Source of the DNA: Trichoplax adhaerens
Lineage: Eukaryota; Placozoa; Uniplacotomia; Trichoplacea; Trichoplacidae
Length of the DNA: 64,000 nt
Assembly (NCBI RefSeq): GCF_000150275.1
Contig: NW_002060954.1
Span: 1,454,074-1,518,073, forward strand
Direction: 5' to 3'
Of this stretch, positions 14,169-33,343 are shown piece after piece. How positions within the stretch are numbered: position 1 is the first letter of the stretch; every line of letters starts with the position of its first letter. The position numbers were made by a program, and so were the translations under genes. The notes below the pieces were generated by a model that saw nothing but the letters and a program-made list of their open reading frames with translations, searched no databases and was not told the origin of the DNA.

Positions 14169-17100
14169 TTACTCGGCTCCAAATTGAAACTGCTGAAAAT
14201 CAACATTTTGTGTTGAAATCTTATTAGTAATATTACTAGATCGACTTTGTTGAGAGGTATTTGAGTTAGGAAAAGTTTGCTCGTACATCTGTGTTTGAGT
14301 TAAAGGTGGTGCGGAATTTTCACGATTATTCAGCATTGATACTTCGTTGCCAGCACCAAATACATTGTTATTGGAAGCATCCGTAGAGAGACTGTTCTGC
14401 TTGTACACCGGTACTATCGAAACTGCGGATGAAGGACTTCGCTGACTACCTAAATGGCCACCACTAGTGCCGCACATATTTTGTTGAGAAACATTCCCAG
14501 CAGGATATTTAAACACCGGCACTTGACTTTGCGCTTGAGTAATACCTGGTTGATTGTTTAGTCGTGGTGCTGAACTAATATTGCGAATAGCTTGTTGTTG
14601 TACTGGGTTATTGTTACGTTGGGCAGCATTAACAACTGGATAACTCTGTCTATATATTGCACCTTGATTTACTTTTGCCATAGGATTTTCCTGATCGTTT
14701 GAGGTAGTAAAACAAGAAATTGGCCGAACCGATCGATTCGTTTCATTAATTCTATCTTTATTCGTGTTAGTCACTTGATGAGGTTGCTAAAATAGATAGA
14801 TGAAACAAAACTATATGATTTCTATAATTTTGAAAAACTTCCATTTCAGTAAATTCAGTCACACTACTGTTACTCAGTTACATCGAACATTAGTTACCCT
14901 AAATTATACCATAAACGGAAGACCTAATTTGATCGAGAGGATAATCAAAATCACTGAAATTTTCAAATATTTACTTTCTAATCCATTACATAGTATTATT
15001 ATACTCGTCCTTAATCTATCTCGATCTCTGAAAATATTATGCTGTACTACCTACACTTAATAACAGTCTATTTTATAATCATAATGGTCCATAACTGTAC
15101 TTTTTTGATAAGTTCCTACAAGGGTTATAGTTTCCTGATAAGTTTCTCTTAACTACACTGGGTAAGCGATTACAATAAGGGAATTTAAGCAATTTACTGC
15201 AAGATTAATTATCGCAACCAAGACGAAACAAGAAGAGTTAGTCTAAGATTGTTTGACAATAAATTAACAGTAGTGATGGATGAAATTCAAAAAGTGTAAA
15301 GTTTATAGTTTCAGCATAAAAAATCAAATTGAATAAAATAAAAGATATCGAAGAAAAGTAACAACACTAAAGTATAAAATCTATAGTGATGTTCAGTGTA
15401 ATTAATGGATAGAGGTTAACAAATGTAATACCTTATAGAAGTAACTTGTCTTAATTTAACCTAATCTACTATACAGTATACCAGGGCTTAGTGGTCCCTG
15501 TACGATACACGTATTGCAGCTAATACGGTATAATATTAAGCGTAAGCCTATGCACTTAAGACAATTAGATGAAAGCCCTCAAAACTATTTAATTTGTGTA
15601 TTACAGTGAGTGAAAATAAATGTCATAAAAACTATAATCAGTATGACCAAAAATATTAGGCTCTGTATATTAATATCGAACTGCTACTCAACTAATGTAT
15701 TATAATATGCAATGAAGCATTACTGATTACAAAAATATAATGCATAACTGTTGTCATAGTCTAATCGAAATAAATATGCTGCGTTTCTATATACTATTGT
15801 AGACCATCTTAAAGTGTGCTAACATACAGTACGTACACAAAAGGCACCAATATGTCACGATGACCGTACTTAAATTACATAGACATACAGTAATTAACTT
15901 ACCATTAAATGATTCTGCAAATTTGAATCTGCAATCGAAGTTAAATATAGAAGGTTTCGATGTAATATTCGTTGATATCTGCAAATGAAACGCCTTATAT
16001 GTAAGCTAAGATGCAAGAATAGCGGTAATAAATAAAAACCTTCTATAAATAATACGGTATAGCATCGCGTATTGTGTAAGTAAATTGGAATGTTCGCCGT
16101 ATCAATGCGAACACTATCCAAAGCGCCTGATAGGGATTATTGTACTCTAACTGAACTAAAAGTAAAATCGAATCTCGCAAGAAATGAAACGATCCCAGCT
16201 ATGAATTCATAATTCTAAATAGTACTTGTACACTAACCTACCATCCATTAATACCAAGTACAAAACTTTGCTGGAAGCTACAGTAATTATGGTAACAAGC
16301 CGTAAAAAAAACAATTGTAGCGGAAGTTTTCATCTCAAACGTAAAGCACGTATTGCATACTAATGCATGGACTACTATAAAAAATCCTTTTCTTAGTAGC
16401 CCATGACTGATTGCATTGACAGCAAATAACGAATGCCCAATTTTACGTAAAACTTTAACGATGTGCAACAGTACATTGCAAAATGTACGGCATAAATGAT
16501 CGAAAGGTTACATAATTGGTAAAATTTGCACTTTTTTTGATGAAGGTTCTTAATCTCATAGTCCCTACTATTTAGCAATACTGAATTAAAAGATATTGCA
16601 GAATGTTCTTGACTAATTGGTACACTAACAATACACTGCAGGTACTATTGGATAGATGTGCATGCAAATGATAACCAGGATGCGATAGCGCGTATGATAG
16701 AGCTGTCTTAGTGAGGTTAATTTCCCTCGCAACTAAGAAAGTCCAAGTTTGACTGCAAACAAAGGTAGTTACTATATCAAAGTCTTTGAATATCTCTATT
16801 GCCTTAGTAAGTTAGCCAATTATAATTACTGTAGTTAAAATTGTATTTAGAACGTATCATATATACCTGGTTACGAATTTAACTCGTCTCAAGTAATTGT
16901 AACAGGAATTTCAATACATAGCTGAAGTAACATTTTCCTTATTTAACATATATCCGTATAGGAGAAATCAAATATGAAGGGTGCACTCATAAAATTTTGG
17001 CTACTAAAAATTCATAGTAACATATTACTGCTTCTTTCATTATGAATTACGATTTGTATAAAACAATAATACCGAATTGCATTATCAAGACAGCTTGAAC

Positions 17101-19675
17101 CTTCATATTGCAATATTTTTAATACATACTGGATGCAATCTTGCGCTCTGCCTTTGTTTTGATATTCTGTAATCACCTAAGATGATATGAAAATACTTAT
17201 ACATTTAATACTAGACATAAATTGTTAATTTCTTACCGTAAACCCTAGAAAATGTAGTCTTATTTATATGTAAATAATATGCAAAAATACCGTAGATAGT
17301 ACATAATAAAGTATAACCCAAAACTGAAGTTACTTTGTTAGTTCTTCGTCATACAATCTTTCAAGTTTATATGACTTAGTTAGACAGTTAAATGACAATA
17401 TTATAGCCGACAATAATTTTCAAAAGGCAAATACGTACTGAATGATTCAATTCCTATCACTCTTGTTTTAAAAGACCGAACAGGAAGTTTAAAATTTTAT
17501 AAGTAATCAAATCTATAGGCGGGGCACTACTATTTTTTTAAAGCCACCTCAATACTTTATGAACAATCCATAGAAGGTAAAATCAGCTAAACTCATCTTC
17601 ATATAATTACCTACGAAATATTTTGCTAATAGACAATTAATCAAGGATGATAAATTAAGTTTATAGGAGGAGCTGAGAAATGTGGATACATTGTTTTACT
17701 TTTCATGGTTTAATACGGCCTATAACCAACCAATGGTTAATTTTTTCAATGTATAGTATTTAGTAAGTACAGTGCATGTACATCGACTAACGCGTAAAAT
17801 AAAACCATTTACAGTTGAGAACTTCCTCTTACTATTAGTACTATCACTCACTACCATTTGATCGCGATTGACAACACCTTTCCTGCGATGTACTGCATAT
17901 ATCATGTATTGATTATTATGTAATGTATCTCTAATCTCCAGTAGTATACTATGCGAGTATATCACCGCAAGCGATTAATAGATAACAACCATCTGCGAAT
18001 TCATTTGGCATACTACTGTACTTTACGCAGTGTAAAATGTACGAATAGATGATATCATATAAATATAACATAGCGCAAGAATATTAGCTAGTTTATAACA
18101 TTGTAAAGAACATTTATCGTGTCTACTATGTAACATACAAACGTATAGAGGATGTATTTTGTATACATAAAAGCTTTTACAATAAAAGTTAAACTATTAT
18201 ACGTATACATGTATATGTCAGTGCCAAGAGTATAACAGCTAGGACTCACTAAATTGTTTCTATCAGGTATACAGTATAGTATATAACCCAATACCTTTGA
18301 CACTTTACAACATCCACTTAGCAATGTTACAAATGAGTGATTTACCACTGTTACAAACGCATTTCGCTTATAACGAAATGCAATGATTATTTTATGCGTC
18401 CTTGTATACTCAAACTTATCTTAAATAGGCGTACAGCACATAATCAACAGCTACAGTAAACTACTGTGCTGTAGCTTCAAGATTTATCATCGTACCTCGC
18501 TTCTACGTAACATGATGATAATATGCTGGTATATATAAAAATGTTTATTTCTGAAATACTAGAGATTAGAACATAGTTGCAGTCTTTCAAGAAATAGAGA
18601 GATTATTATAATTATTTTTATTTTATTAGCATAATCGTGAATTTCAATCTATACCCAACGAGGAGGCGTACGATCTAGTATCATAAACTAATTAAGATTA
18701 AAGTAACATTACAATCGTACCAGCGAAGATCTAAAAAATGCTACTTCTAAGGGATCTTTCCGAGAGATTAAAAATTGTATATTGTCATACTGTAGGTACA
18801 AACAGCAAAACATGATGATGTATAATATTGTGTACGATATACGCGTCATGGATATAGCGTAATAGTACATTATACACTACACTATACAGTAGACAATTTT
18901 AAAACAGTCCAATTGCTTACTGTGTATTCTACTTGAAGGTTACATATCGAGCTAATCTCTACGACCTTGCATGTCAACAATTTAGTCTTCATCAATACGC
19001 ATAGAAGCATACGCGTAGAGGCAAAGAGATCGGAGGTAACCTCGAAGACACCACAATTTTAGCAAGCGCGGTTGTAAACCCATATGGTCCAGAAACACTA
19101 TCTTCTATTTCTGTACAATCTACCGTAATGTGTTATTAGGAAACTCAAGATGAAAGCCACGATAAATAATTTCTATAATTTTTAGTATCTGTAATGTACC
19201 TGATCCCTAATAAAACAGATTCTTAACAACCTGACTACTATTCCTGACACCTACGAATTAATGTCGAAATATCTTCCATGGCAGGGATGCATTATACAGT
19301 TTTATATCATAATTAACAGCAAAAGCAGGCACAGCCACTAATGTAACTTAATATCCTATACTGCATGAAAGTTGAGCATAAAGATGATTTTAAAATACTG
19401 CAAATTACAATGTTAGCACACATTCAACACGATCTAAATCGTAGTGAAGACAATATAATTTACTAACCTGAATTAATTGAGCATTTTCATCGAGAATCTA
19501 TTGTTGTAGCGTAAATATATGTAAATGCCAACTTTAGACAGTAAAAGTGACGATATACAAGTTAAAATATAAGGATCTATCAGTACATCAATTTAGCTAA
19601 TGAATTTAGCCATTTAGCTTGTCATCTTACTTTTTGAATTTTAACACCGTCAATCTCGTCTGAAGGAGCCGTCAT
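14169..19675 (-). CDS. SS18: SS18/SSXT-family BAF chromatin-remodelling subunit
   Basis: SS18 (SYT) and its paralogue SS18L1/CREST are BAF (SWI/SNF) subunits with an N-terminal SNH domain and a Gln-rich activation tail. Five minus-strand exons: 19631-19675, 19468-19497, 17130-17176, 15903-15978 and 14169-14786, giving 271 residues. Seen: the SNH domain, assembled from four very small exons, reads ILDENAQLIQ (a whole 10-codon exon), VITEYQNKGRAQDCIQ and YQRILHRNLLYLTSIADSN, matching the family in order and spacing. The last exon (205 codons) is rich in Gln, Asn, Ser, Pro and Tyr, with tyrosines in QMYEQTFPN and QGAIYRQSYP, as expected for the QPGY-type tail, though shorter than human. Intron 2 is 2.3 kb, intron 3 is 1.2 kb and intron 4 is 1.1 kb. 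The gene is divergent from TAF4. The single gene is not assigned to SS18 versus SS18L1. Confidence 0.93.
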
Positions 19676-19816
19676 GTTAAAACTTGCACGATATCTTCCA
19701 TAGAAAACTTGAATGTGTTGCAGTTGAGAACGACAAGAGGAAGGACTGGAGAGGAGAGGATAGAAGCAGAAAGAACAGACTATACACTGTATACAGTACA
19801 GTACGATGGACCAGAG

Positions 19817-20287
19817 CGTCCAGACGTCCATGACCTACAGTATAAAATACTGTATAATACAGTATATTGTACCGTGGCGCGCGCACGGCATACTGTACTG
19901 TAACATTTGTTCGTCAAGACGTCAAGTACAGTACAGCATAATCCGAATCATTCAAGAACCTGACTGTACTGTGCCGTACCATACTGTACTGTACTATACT
20001 GTACACTTAGTATACAGTACAGTATTGTTACTTGTAGCTGCACTGTGCTGTACTGCGTCCAGACGTCCATGAACTACAGTATAAAATACTGTATAATACA
20101 GTATATTGTACTGTGGTGCGCGCACGGCATACTGTACTGTACAGTACTGTAACTGTAACATTTGTTCATCAAGTGTACTGTACAGTGTACAGTACATATT
20201 GTACAGTATAATCCGAGTCATTCAAGAACCTGACTGTACAGTACAGTATACTGTATTGTAATTCGCAGTTGCAATGTGCTGTACTGT
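19817..20287. repeat. Direct duplication of a ~235-base unit with GTAC arrays
   Basis: Copy 1 is 19817-20055 and copy 2 is 20056 to about 20287. Shared landmarks in order are CGTCCAGACGTCCATGA, ACAGTATAAAATACTGTATA, GCGCGCACGGCATACTGTAC, AACATTTGTTC, AATCCGARTCATTCAAGAAC and GTGCTGTACTG at the end. The copies differ in internal GTAC runs and scattered bases. ACAGTATAAAATACTGTATA is itself an inverted repeat, and the GCGCGC step is unusual in this AT-rich context. It lies wholly within the divergent SS18/TAF4 gap. Confidence 0.8.
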
Positions 20288-20642
20288 ACAGCCTGTACTA
20301 CATGTGTACAGTATGTACTGTACTGTACTGTGGTCTGGAAGAGTTTTCAATTCGTACAGTACAGTACACCCAGAGTTCAACCGTCCTGCCTCTTCGCAGA
20401 CAGAGACACTAAAGCCTCGTCTTTTCAATTTTTTAATGTTTAATAGCTTTACTGACGGTATAAAGTTCTTACTCAGCCATCCAGCAATTTAGAGATATAG
20501 CTGAACTGGAGAGAGCGAAAAATGATACTATACATGCAATGAATAAGTGAAAAAAGTCGTCCAAATTTCATTGCTAAATGGTCCTTGTTCAAACTAAGTC
20601 TAAAACCATGGTAAACGTCCCAAGCTTCAAGCGAATACTCTA

Positions 20643-20895
20643 TTGTACTGTACTGACCGACTGACGACAGTACAATACTTTCATGTTGATAAAACCTACC
20701 AAAACACGTGAAAAACAACTACTGTACTGTATACGACTCTACTGAATGCGAGTGATTTGTAATGGTTATCGGTCGTACAGTATAGTGGACATGACACCAT
20801 ACGCACTACTGTACAGTACGATATACTGTACACTGTAACGAATTCTATGGTACTGGACTGGCCTGGACTGTACAAGTGTACTGTAGTACAGTTAT
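20643..20895. repeat. GTAC-periodic array segments upstream of TAF4
   Basis: Short GTACTGTAC and GTACAGTAC runs are scattered over 250 bases just before the TAF4 5' end (ATG at 21053). Same family as the other arrays. Confidence 0.65.
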
Positions 20896-21052
20896 TCACT
20901 TTCTTCCAAATATCTCATTTCTTCCAACTCCAAGCGCCATCAACTTCTGCTACATACGTTAAAGTAAAAGTTATAACTAATTCATTTTACTGTGAAGATA
21001 CAACGCTTGGGGTTGTATATGTTTTATCGGCAGTTATACATAGTGGATAAGC

Positions 21053-24000
21053 ATGGAACCCAATAACTTTTTAGAAGAGTTACTCAAATCGAAGGTAGAT
21101 GAGTCTGCGGTAAATGCATTGGTAGGATCTTTAGAAAGCCGATTATCTGGTCACTCTCGAACGAATGCTGCGTCTTTAAGCTCTAATCCTGCCGCTATGC
21201 AAGTACCCAAACTATCAAACATGTCCGATACCACAATATCGATCAACAATATTTTATCTAATAGTAAAACTCAGTCAACTCCATCATATGCGACTACTGA
21301 ATCATCAATAATTTCAAATAACCTTACACACAAAATGATCGTTCCACGAGGCAGTACATCCACGGCTACGACCGTTCCGAGAAATCAGTCAAAGAAAGCC
21401 AATGTCGGCAGTACCACGGCTGCACAGAAATTTTCTACCATACCATCAAATCCAAATGTAATTTCGATGTCCTCGACTTCGTCGTCAGTTCGCCCCATTA
21501 TTGCTCCTGGAGTAAGATCACAACTGGGATCTACTCCAATCGCGTCCAAATTAAATCGCCCATCAACACCGTTATCAGGTACTCCCGCTACAACTAATCC
21601 ATCGACAAGGTATATAGCCAGAGCCAGTATGGCAACAAATCCACGTGCAGCTAACCCAAATTTAGCAAGTCCAACTAGCACTATCTATTCCAGTAATCAA
21701 CCTATTCGATCAGCGAGCAAAGGAGCTATCCATGGTATATCAAATTACTCACCAATAACAACGCGTCCAACTGTAGCTGCTAGCGCTATGAGTACAGATG
21801 ACATCAACGGAGTCTTAATGAAACTTCGATCCTTCTTAGACACCCTAATTAGCGGTGCCCCCAAGGACGTACAGAATAGTGTGAAAGATTACGTTCAAAA
21901 GTTAATTGTAAGTATTACTAAATATCTACTTAGAAGCATGCTACCAAGTATAAAAAAACTTGGAAAAGAAAAGGCAATACCGTATTGCATCTTTCCTATG
22001 TGTAACGTTAGTTTTTATTCTATAATTATTTATTATCATTTTTTAAGATCGCTGCAAGATACATACATTACATTCGTTAGAAATCTATGCAATGACTGTG
22101 AGCTTTGAAGTATTATAGAAAATATACGACAACATAGTAACATCCATCTACTGTAGTAACAACTGTTTTGCTCAAAATTTATCTCTTATCTCACTGTAGA
22201 AGAACGAAATGACGGTGGACAACTTCCTTAAAGCTTTTCATTCCAACAAGGATGCTTCCCAACAGGAGAAACTGAAGCAATTCTTACAGGTATCTAATCA
22301 ACTTTGCTACTGCTACTGTGCATACTACAACAGTATACAAGTATACTCTTGTAAAAATAATCCTATTTGCGAGGATGCTCCCAGATAGAGATATCGTAGA
22401 TTATATTTATTATTGTACTAGTTATTCAGTGACTAATTGAAATCCTTGCTAGTTCACCTATCAGCTAAAATTGTGAACACATTCGTATATATACCCGTAT
22501 ATGGCTATATTTAAATGTGTTGCATATCCACATGACAAGAACACAACTTCAAATGTGACAAATCTTACATGATACTTTTTTATTTATATATTCGATTAGT
22601 ACGCATTACCTCTATACAGACAAGTCAATAGTGAAAACAGTGGTACCAAAAAATCGCAAACAACTTCCGTACCTCGTCAAACTACCATAAAGGCCACCAC
22701 TGCTCAGCCACACAGTCATATTAGTACTTCTGCCCAAGATAGCAAAGCTACCGTTAGAAACACTATCGCCATATCGACAAGCAATACAGTTCCTACAACG
22801 AGGTATGCAAGCATGTCTCAATACACCGTGACAAGTCCTAAATCTCAACCTAAAAGTAAACAAGCAGCAGCTACTTCATTAGCAAGCTCGACCAATACAA
22901 CGGTAGCGCAGTCGAAAATAGTGCAATCTTTAAAAGTCGTACCTGTAATTACTTCAGCTACGACACCAGTACGCACTAGTTCTACAACAACTACTAAACC
23001 TCAAGCGAAAAGTTCTAGTAAATCAACACACAAAGCGAATTCAGCCAAATCTACTAAAAGTACGCCTACATCCCATTCAAGCAGCAGCTCTACTACCCCT
23101 GCTACACTGAAGACGCCGTCTACAGCCACCAATGCGTATGTATCAAGTTATTATATATTTGAGATGCGTTCTTTTAGCATGATTTACTAATATCAATGAT
23201 TATCTATCATTGACTGTCGATGCGTATATGTCACGTCCATTGATTTATAATCTATTATTAATTTATGGTGCGTCTGCAATATGCGATATTGCACTCAGAC
23301 CCGCTACAACTACTAAGGACCATACAATCGAAGAAGAAGATGAAAATGATATTACGTCTATGGCAGGAGTTAATCTCATGGTTAGATAAGATAACAATTA
23401 TAGCATTACTACAACCACAATACCTAAAATCTAACATAAGCTTTATCTGCAGGAGGAAAGTGCTGCCTTACATTCCAGTTTAATCAGTTCAGATACTAAA
23501 AGTTGTAAAGACACAATAGGATTAACATCAAGTGCCTTGCAAAATAAAATCAAGAAGATAGGTTGATTACTATCTTAAGATATACATATTACTGTTTAAG
23601 TTACTTATATAAATCACATTTTCGGGTAATAGCTTTAAAGTATGGTATTAAAGAAGTATCTTCTGAGGTTACCTCATTAATATCACATGCAGCAGAGGTA
23701 CGTATGTATTCATCCGTATGTGGACGTTCCAACGATGCATTTTAAATCAGAATGCTATCCTTTTAGGAAAGGCTTCGAAATATAATGGAAAGACTAGCAG
23801 TTATCAGTCGTCACCGAGTAGAAACTTTAAAGGTAAAGAATTAACACTATTGATAAATTAGCCTGTAGAATAAATGATCGATCTTATCCTAACTAAGTAG
23901 CAATTATATTATATTTTTACCCAGGATGATTCAATGTATGTAGTAGCTGATGAAATTAGATCTAGATTACAAATTTTTGAGCAATTGGACAAATTGGAAA

Positions 24001-24684
24001 GAAAGAGGAAAGACGAACAGGAAAAAGAAATGTTAATGCGCATTGCCAAAGTGAGTTGTTGTATTCATTTATAATTTGTGAGCATGAAACAAGTGATTGC
24101 TAAATGTCTTAATAAAACTTAAAGAGTCGATCTAGACAAGAAGATCCTGAGCAGGCCAAACTTAAAGAAAAGGCAAAGCAAGTACGTTCATTAGTAAACT
24201 CTATTGCTGAATAATTGCTAGATCAAATGATATGTAAATAATGCCTATGAATTCTTTAGATGCAACTTGATGAAGAGGAAAGATTGCGTAAAACTGCTGC
24301 AAATACTACCGCTCTTGCTGCTATTGGTCGACGAAAAAGAAAGACCGAAGACAGTGTACATGTAATGACAGATTAATTATTACTTACTGTATGTGATAAT
24401 ATTATATTGTAAAATCTACATTTTCTCCTCTCATTCAGGTATCTCAAGGGACTCCAAGTCAAAATGTACTCAAGGTAATTGATACGGGATTTAAAAGACA
24501 TTTTTGTATGAATATGAAATTAACACCGCATTGATATTAACGAGTACTTTATTTTATGCTCATTTCTTAACAGAAACCGAGAAGAATTAGAACTGCTACA
24601 ATGAAAGATTTGGCTTTTGAATTAGAAAGTGAGAAAGGAACGTCCAAATCGTTATTCCTATATAAAGCTTACTTTAAGCTATAA
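21053..24684 (+). CDS. TAF4: Transcription initiation factor TFIID subunit 4
   Basis: TAF4 is a TFIID scaffold subunit that pairs with TAF12 through a histone fold. Twelve exons: 21053-21907, 22200-22289, 22600-23135, 23299-23380, 23453-23561, 23633-23697, 23767-23832, 23925-24050, 24125-24181, 24260-24355, 24439-24474 and 24574-24684, giving 742 residues. Seen: a Ser/Thr/Pro-rich N-terminal third; a TAFH (NHR1) domain near residues 248-330 (DDINGVLMKLRSFLDTLI, then MTVDNFLKAFHSNKDAS); a Ser/Thr/Lys-rich linker; then the conserved C-terminal TAF4 domain with EDENDITSMAGVNLM, YGIKEVSSEVTSLISHAAE, ERLRNIMERLAVISRHRVE, SRSRQEDPEQAKLKEKAK, TTALAAIGRRKRK and the end motif SLFLYKAYFKL. All intron phases agree. 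The start ATG is the first in a long open exon and is plausible. Very confident. Confidence 0.97.
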
Positions 24685-27615
24685 AACGTATTACATAACA
24701 TTTTACGAATCAGTTTTCTGCGTGAAGACGTACTGAATTTGATTCATTATTTTATACATCGTGCCTAATCTTTCAAGTTTTAAATTATAAAAACGATTTA
24801 GACTGACCTTGTGTACATGATTGCAGGATTTGTATTTAGCTTCCTAAGCTATGCGTTACATTGATTACAGTATGTTAATAACAGTTAATCTTCATCTTAT
24901 TACATATTGATTTCGATCTAAGGCACTAAATAGCGGTAAACTAATAGTATCTATACTCCATTTGTGTAAAATAATGTACAAAATTCGAACCATAAAATCC
25001 AAAGTTTAACGATCAAAATATCGTTCTTATAATGTTGCCCTTCTGTTGTATTTGGTATCATGACATAGTGACGTGCTATTAACCTGTCTAGTTCCCTTTC
25101 ATTTCATACTGTATCTATATGAATTATAATTGCTAGTGCAGCTGCGATTGCTGCTTCGAGTAAATCACAAAACAAGCGATGCTACTTATTTGAAAATTGA
25201 TAGCTAAGTATAGGTGATTAATCTGATTTAGATAATATGTTTACATTCTTTTAACAATAGACACTTATGTTGCGTATTTATATTATCAAATTAATAACTT
25301 AGTGTGAATATACAAAATTCTAATTAGTAGCTATGGCTTTCAATTTACTGTACCATAACCTATTCATATTTACATCGGTGTTAATTGAAATTAAATGTTG
25401 ACAATTGTGGTTTCATTGAATTAGAATTATAAAGTGTTTTGTACTGTACATACTGTGATTGATTCCGATGTATTTTAAATGCAAGTACTAATAACACAGT
25501 AGCGGTAACAACCAATTTGTGATTCCTAAAATTTATGTTTGATTTCTAAACTCCGACTGTTCCTGTGTAGAATCGAATCACCATCTATGTTCTTGATATT
25601 ATTCGTGCGTTTTGTAAACTATACAATGTCCACAAATTGTACATTTTACATTGGTCAAAGACTTCAAAGAGCTGTAACAGTAACTTTAATAAAAGCTGTA
25701 ACTTTTTGAAACCTAAGTGCCAGTTATCAATATTATTATTGTTAGGGAAAATTATATATTAACCAAAAAGGCAAGTTTTCATTAATTAATTGATAAATTT
25801 CGGAATTAATAATTAATGAAATGTAGCTTTTTTAGCTAATAATTTTCCCAGATTATTATTATCTATCTATTGGGTGCTTTTTAGTTCTATGATTCTAACG
25901 ATTAGGTTGCAAAGTCACTGCGTTGCTCTATATACTGTAAATATATATATATTAAAGTGTAATATTTTCATACAGAGTGCAATACGTACAATGGCCAAAG
26001 CCTGATTCATGTTTTTCTTTTACCTACCGTACTCTACTGTACCTCCACAGTACTGTACAATAGATCACTCGTTTGTTATACAGTAGTACTGTACTACGAT
26101 AGCCCCAGTATAATGACTTGATTCGTATTTTCTATGAGGGGGGATGTATACTTTCTACGGGAAGAACGTAACTTCTGAGGGGAAAATGCGAAATAGCAAG
26201 CACTACGTTGTCCCCCTTTTATACAGTACTGTATTCCTTCAGTAGTATCTATAGTACGGTATTGTACTGTCATGGACTTCTAGAGGTATCTAAAAGCAAG
26301 TGTAGAAGTTGATGGTTCTGTAGAGTAGCCAATGTTTCAGAACGAGAAGAAACATTTGTTCATTGATCCCCATGATTTTCCCAGTTATCTTTTGGTTTAT
26401 GTCGAATTTTGCGCAATGCTGAATTTCTCATTACAAATGCTTCTGAGCAAGCGTGAATATTTTTCTCTTTATTTATTTTCCCTTTATTTATTTTATTTTA
26501 TGGAGAAGTCGGTGTTTGAAAATTGTTTTAGAGCATGTACTGTACTACTGTACTGTATACTGTACTGTACTGTACAGTACTGTATGTGATTAACCTTGAT
26601 GCATCGGTACTACTGTACCGTACAGTAGAACAATGCACTCTGATACAGTACTGTACTGTACTGTACACCGACCGTACTGTACCATCCAGTACGGTAATCC
26701 AACGGTGCGACTGCGCGTTACTTCGCTTCTGTTTACAATTCACACAAAGTTTACAATAGCAGGTACATTCCAAGAAATTTTTGTTGCATATTTTTGTAAG
26801 TTTCGTTAACCTTGAATAAAATAATTAATTGGAAAATTCAGTGATAAAATGTCTTACAGTAACAATAGGATTGTATGGAGTACCGGAGATGACAGAGTGA
26901 CAGTGCTAATATGGGCGTAACATTACTGTATCTTTTCTACCAATAATCATTCGATCTACTGTACTGTACGCTCGTATTTCTCCTTTACTACAGTACAATA
27001 AATTATTAGCAGCAATTCAAAAAAATTTTTAAAGCATTGGTGCAGAGGTAATAAATCTTGATGTTTATTTTTTTTTGTTTGTTTATTTTTGCCGTAAACG
27101 GACTGTACATTATGGACTATGTACCGTACTGTACTGTGTAAGGTACTGTGCTTTTTCTTTTCCTTTTTATTACTGAACTCTATGAACTCTTTGGGAACCC
27201 CTACAGTGTCTACAGATTGGATAAGAGTAAAGTACGGACTGCATGCCACAGTGCACGCGTACAGTACGGTACAGTACTGTACAGTACAGTGCACTGTTAC
27301 TCTTGACTACGGAACAGCAAGACTTCTGACATTGCGCAGTGAGTACGAATTATAGACTACTATATTAAGCTTAAGCATCATCAACAGTGCTTATATAAAT
27401 ACTGTACACTATTTGAAGACCAACACGAGAGAAACAGCCTCCATTTCACTTTTGTGGTTCTACTGTAACAGTGTCACGTTGCCGCTCCCTCAATTTCGTA
27501 TACATACACAAGTCTAGAGTATCATCATAGTAAACAGTTAGTAGATCCGAATTCTTGCTAAATAAAGAGTTGTAGTTTAGTCTAGGCTTTGGATGTACCT
27601 TCGATATCTAAAAAT
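24685..27615. other. Intergenic region between TAF4 and RSPRY1
   Basis: 2.9 kb. The first 1.3 kb is AT-rich, shows no exon chain and probably includes the TAF4 3' UTR. From about 25985 the region contains GTAC-periodic arrays (densest at 26534-26690, with more at 26955-27295) that lead up to the RSPRY1 start. Open frames of 70-110 codons here are products of the repeat. Confidence 0.6.
26534..26690. repeat. GTAC 5-base-periodic array upstream of RSPRY1
   Basis: Nearly uninterrupted GTACTGTAC and GTACAGTAC steps with several spacer switches; for example 26564-26582 reads GTACTGTACTGTACAGTAC. It lies about 1 kb before the RSPRY1 ATG. More dispersed steps flank it at 25985-26300 and 26955-27295. 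Confidence 0.8.

Positions 27616-33343
<5,728 letters not shown>

Larger units (their letters stand above)
19676..21052. promoter_or_regulatory. Divergent SS18/TAF4 upstream region
   Basis: This 1.38 kb gap must contain or adjoin the promoters of two chromatin/transcription genes. It contains the direct duplication at 19817-20287 and GTAC-periodic arrays at 19785-20355 and 20643-20895. No core promoter element could be placed with confidence. Confidence 0.5.

Noticed and set aside
16238-16468. 76-codon minus-strand frame within SS18 intron 3
   Set aside because: The conserved domain joins 17130 to 15978 in phase without it, and it has no recognisable motif.
21385-21681. 98-codon minus-strand frame
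   Set aside because: Antisense shadow of TAF4 exon 1, whose sense frame is 285 codons and continues into conserved domains.
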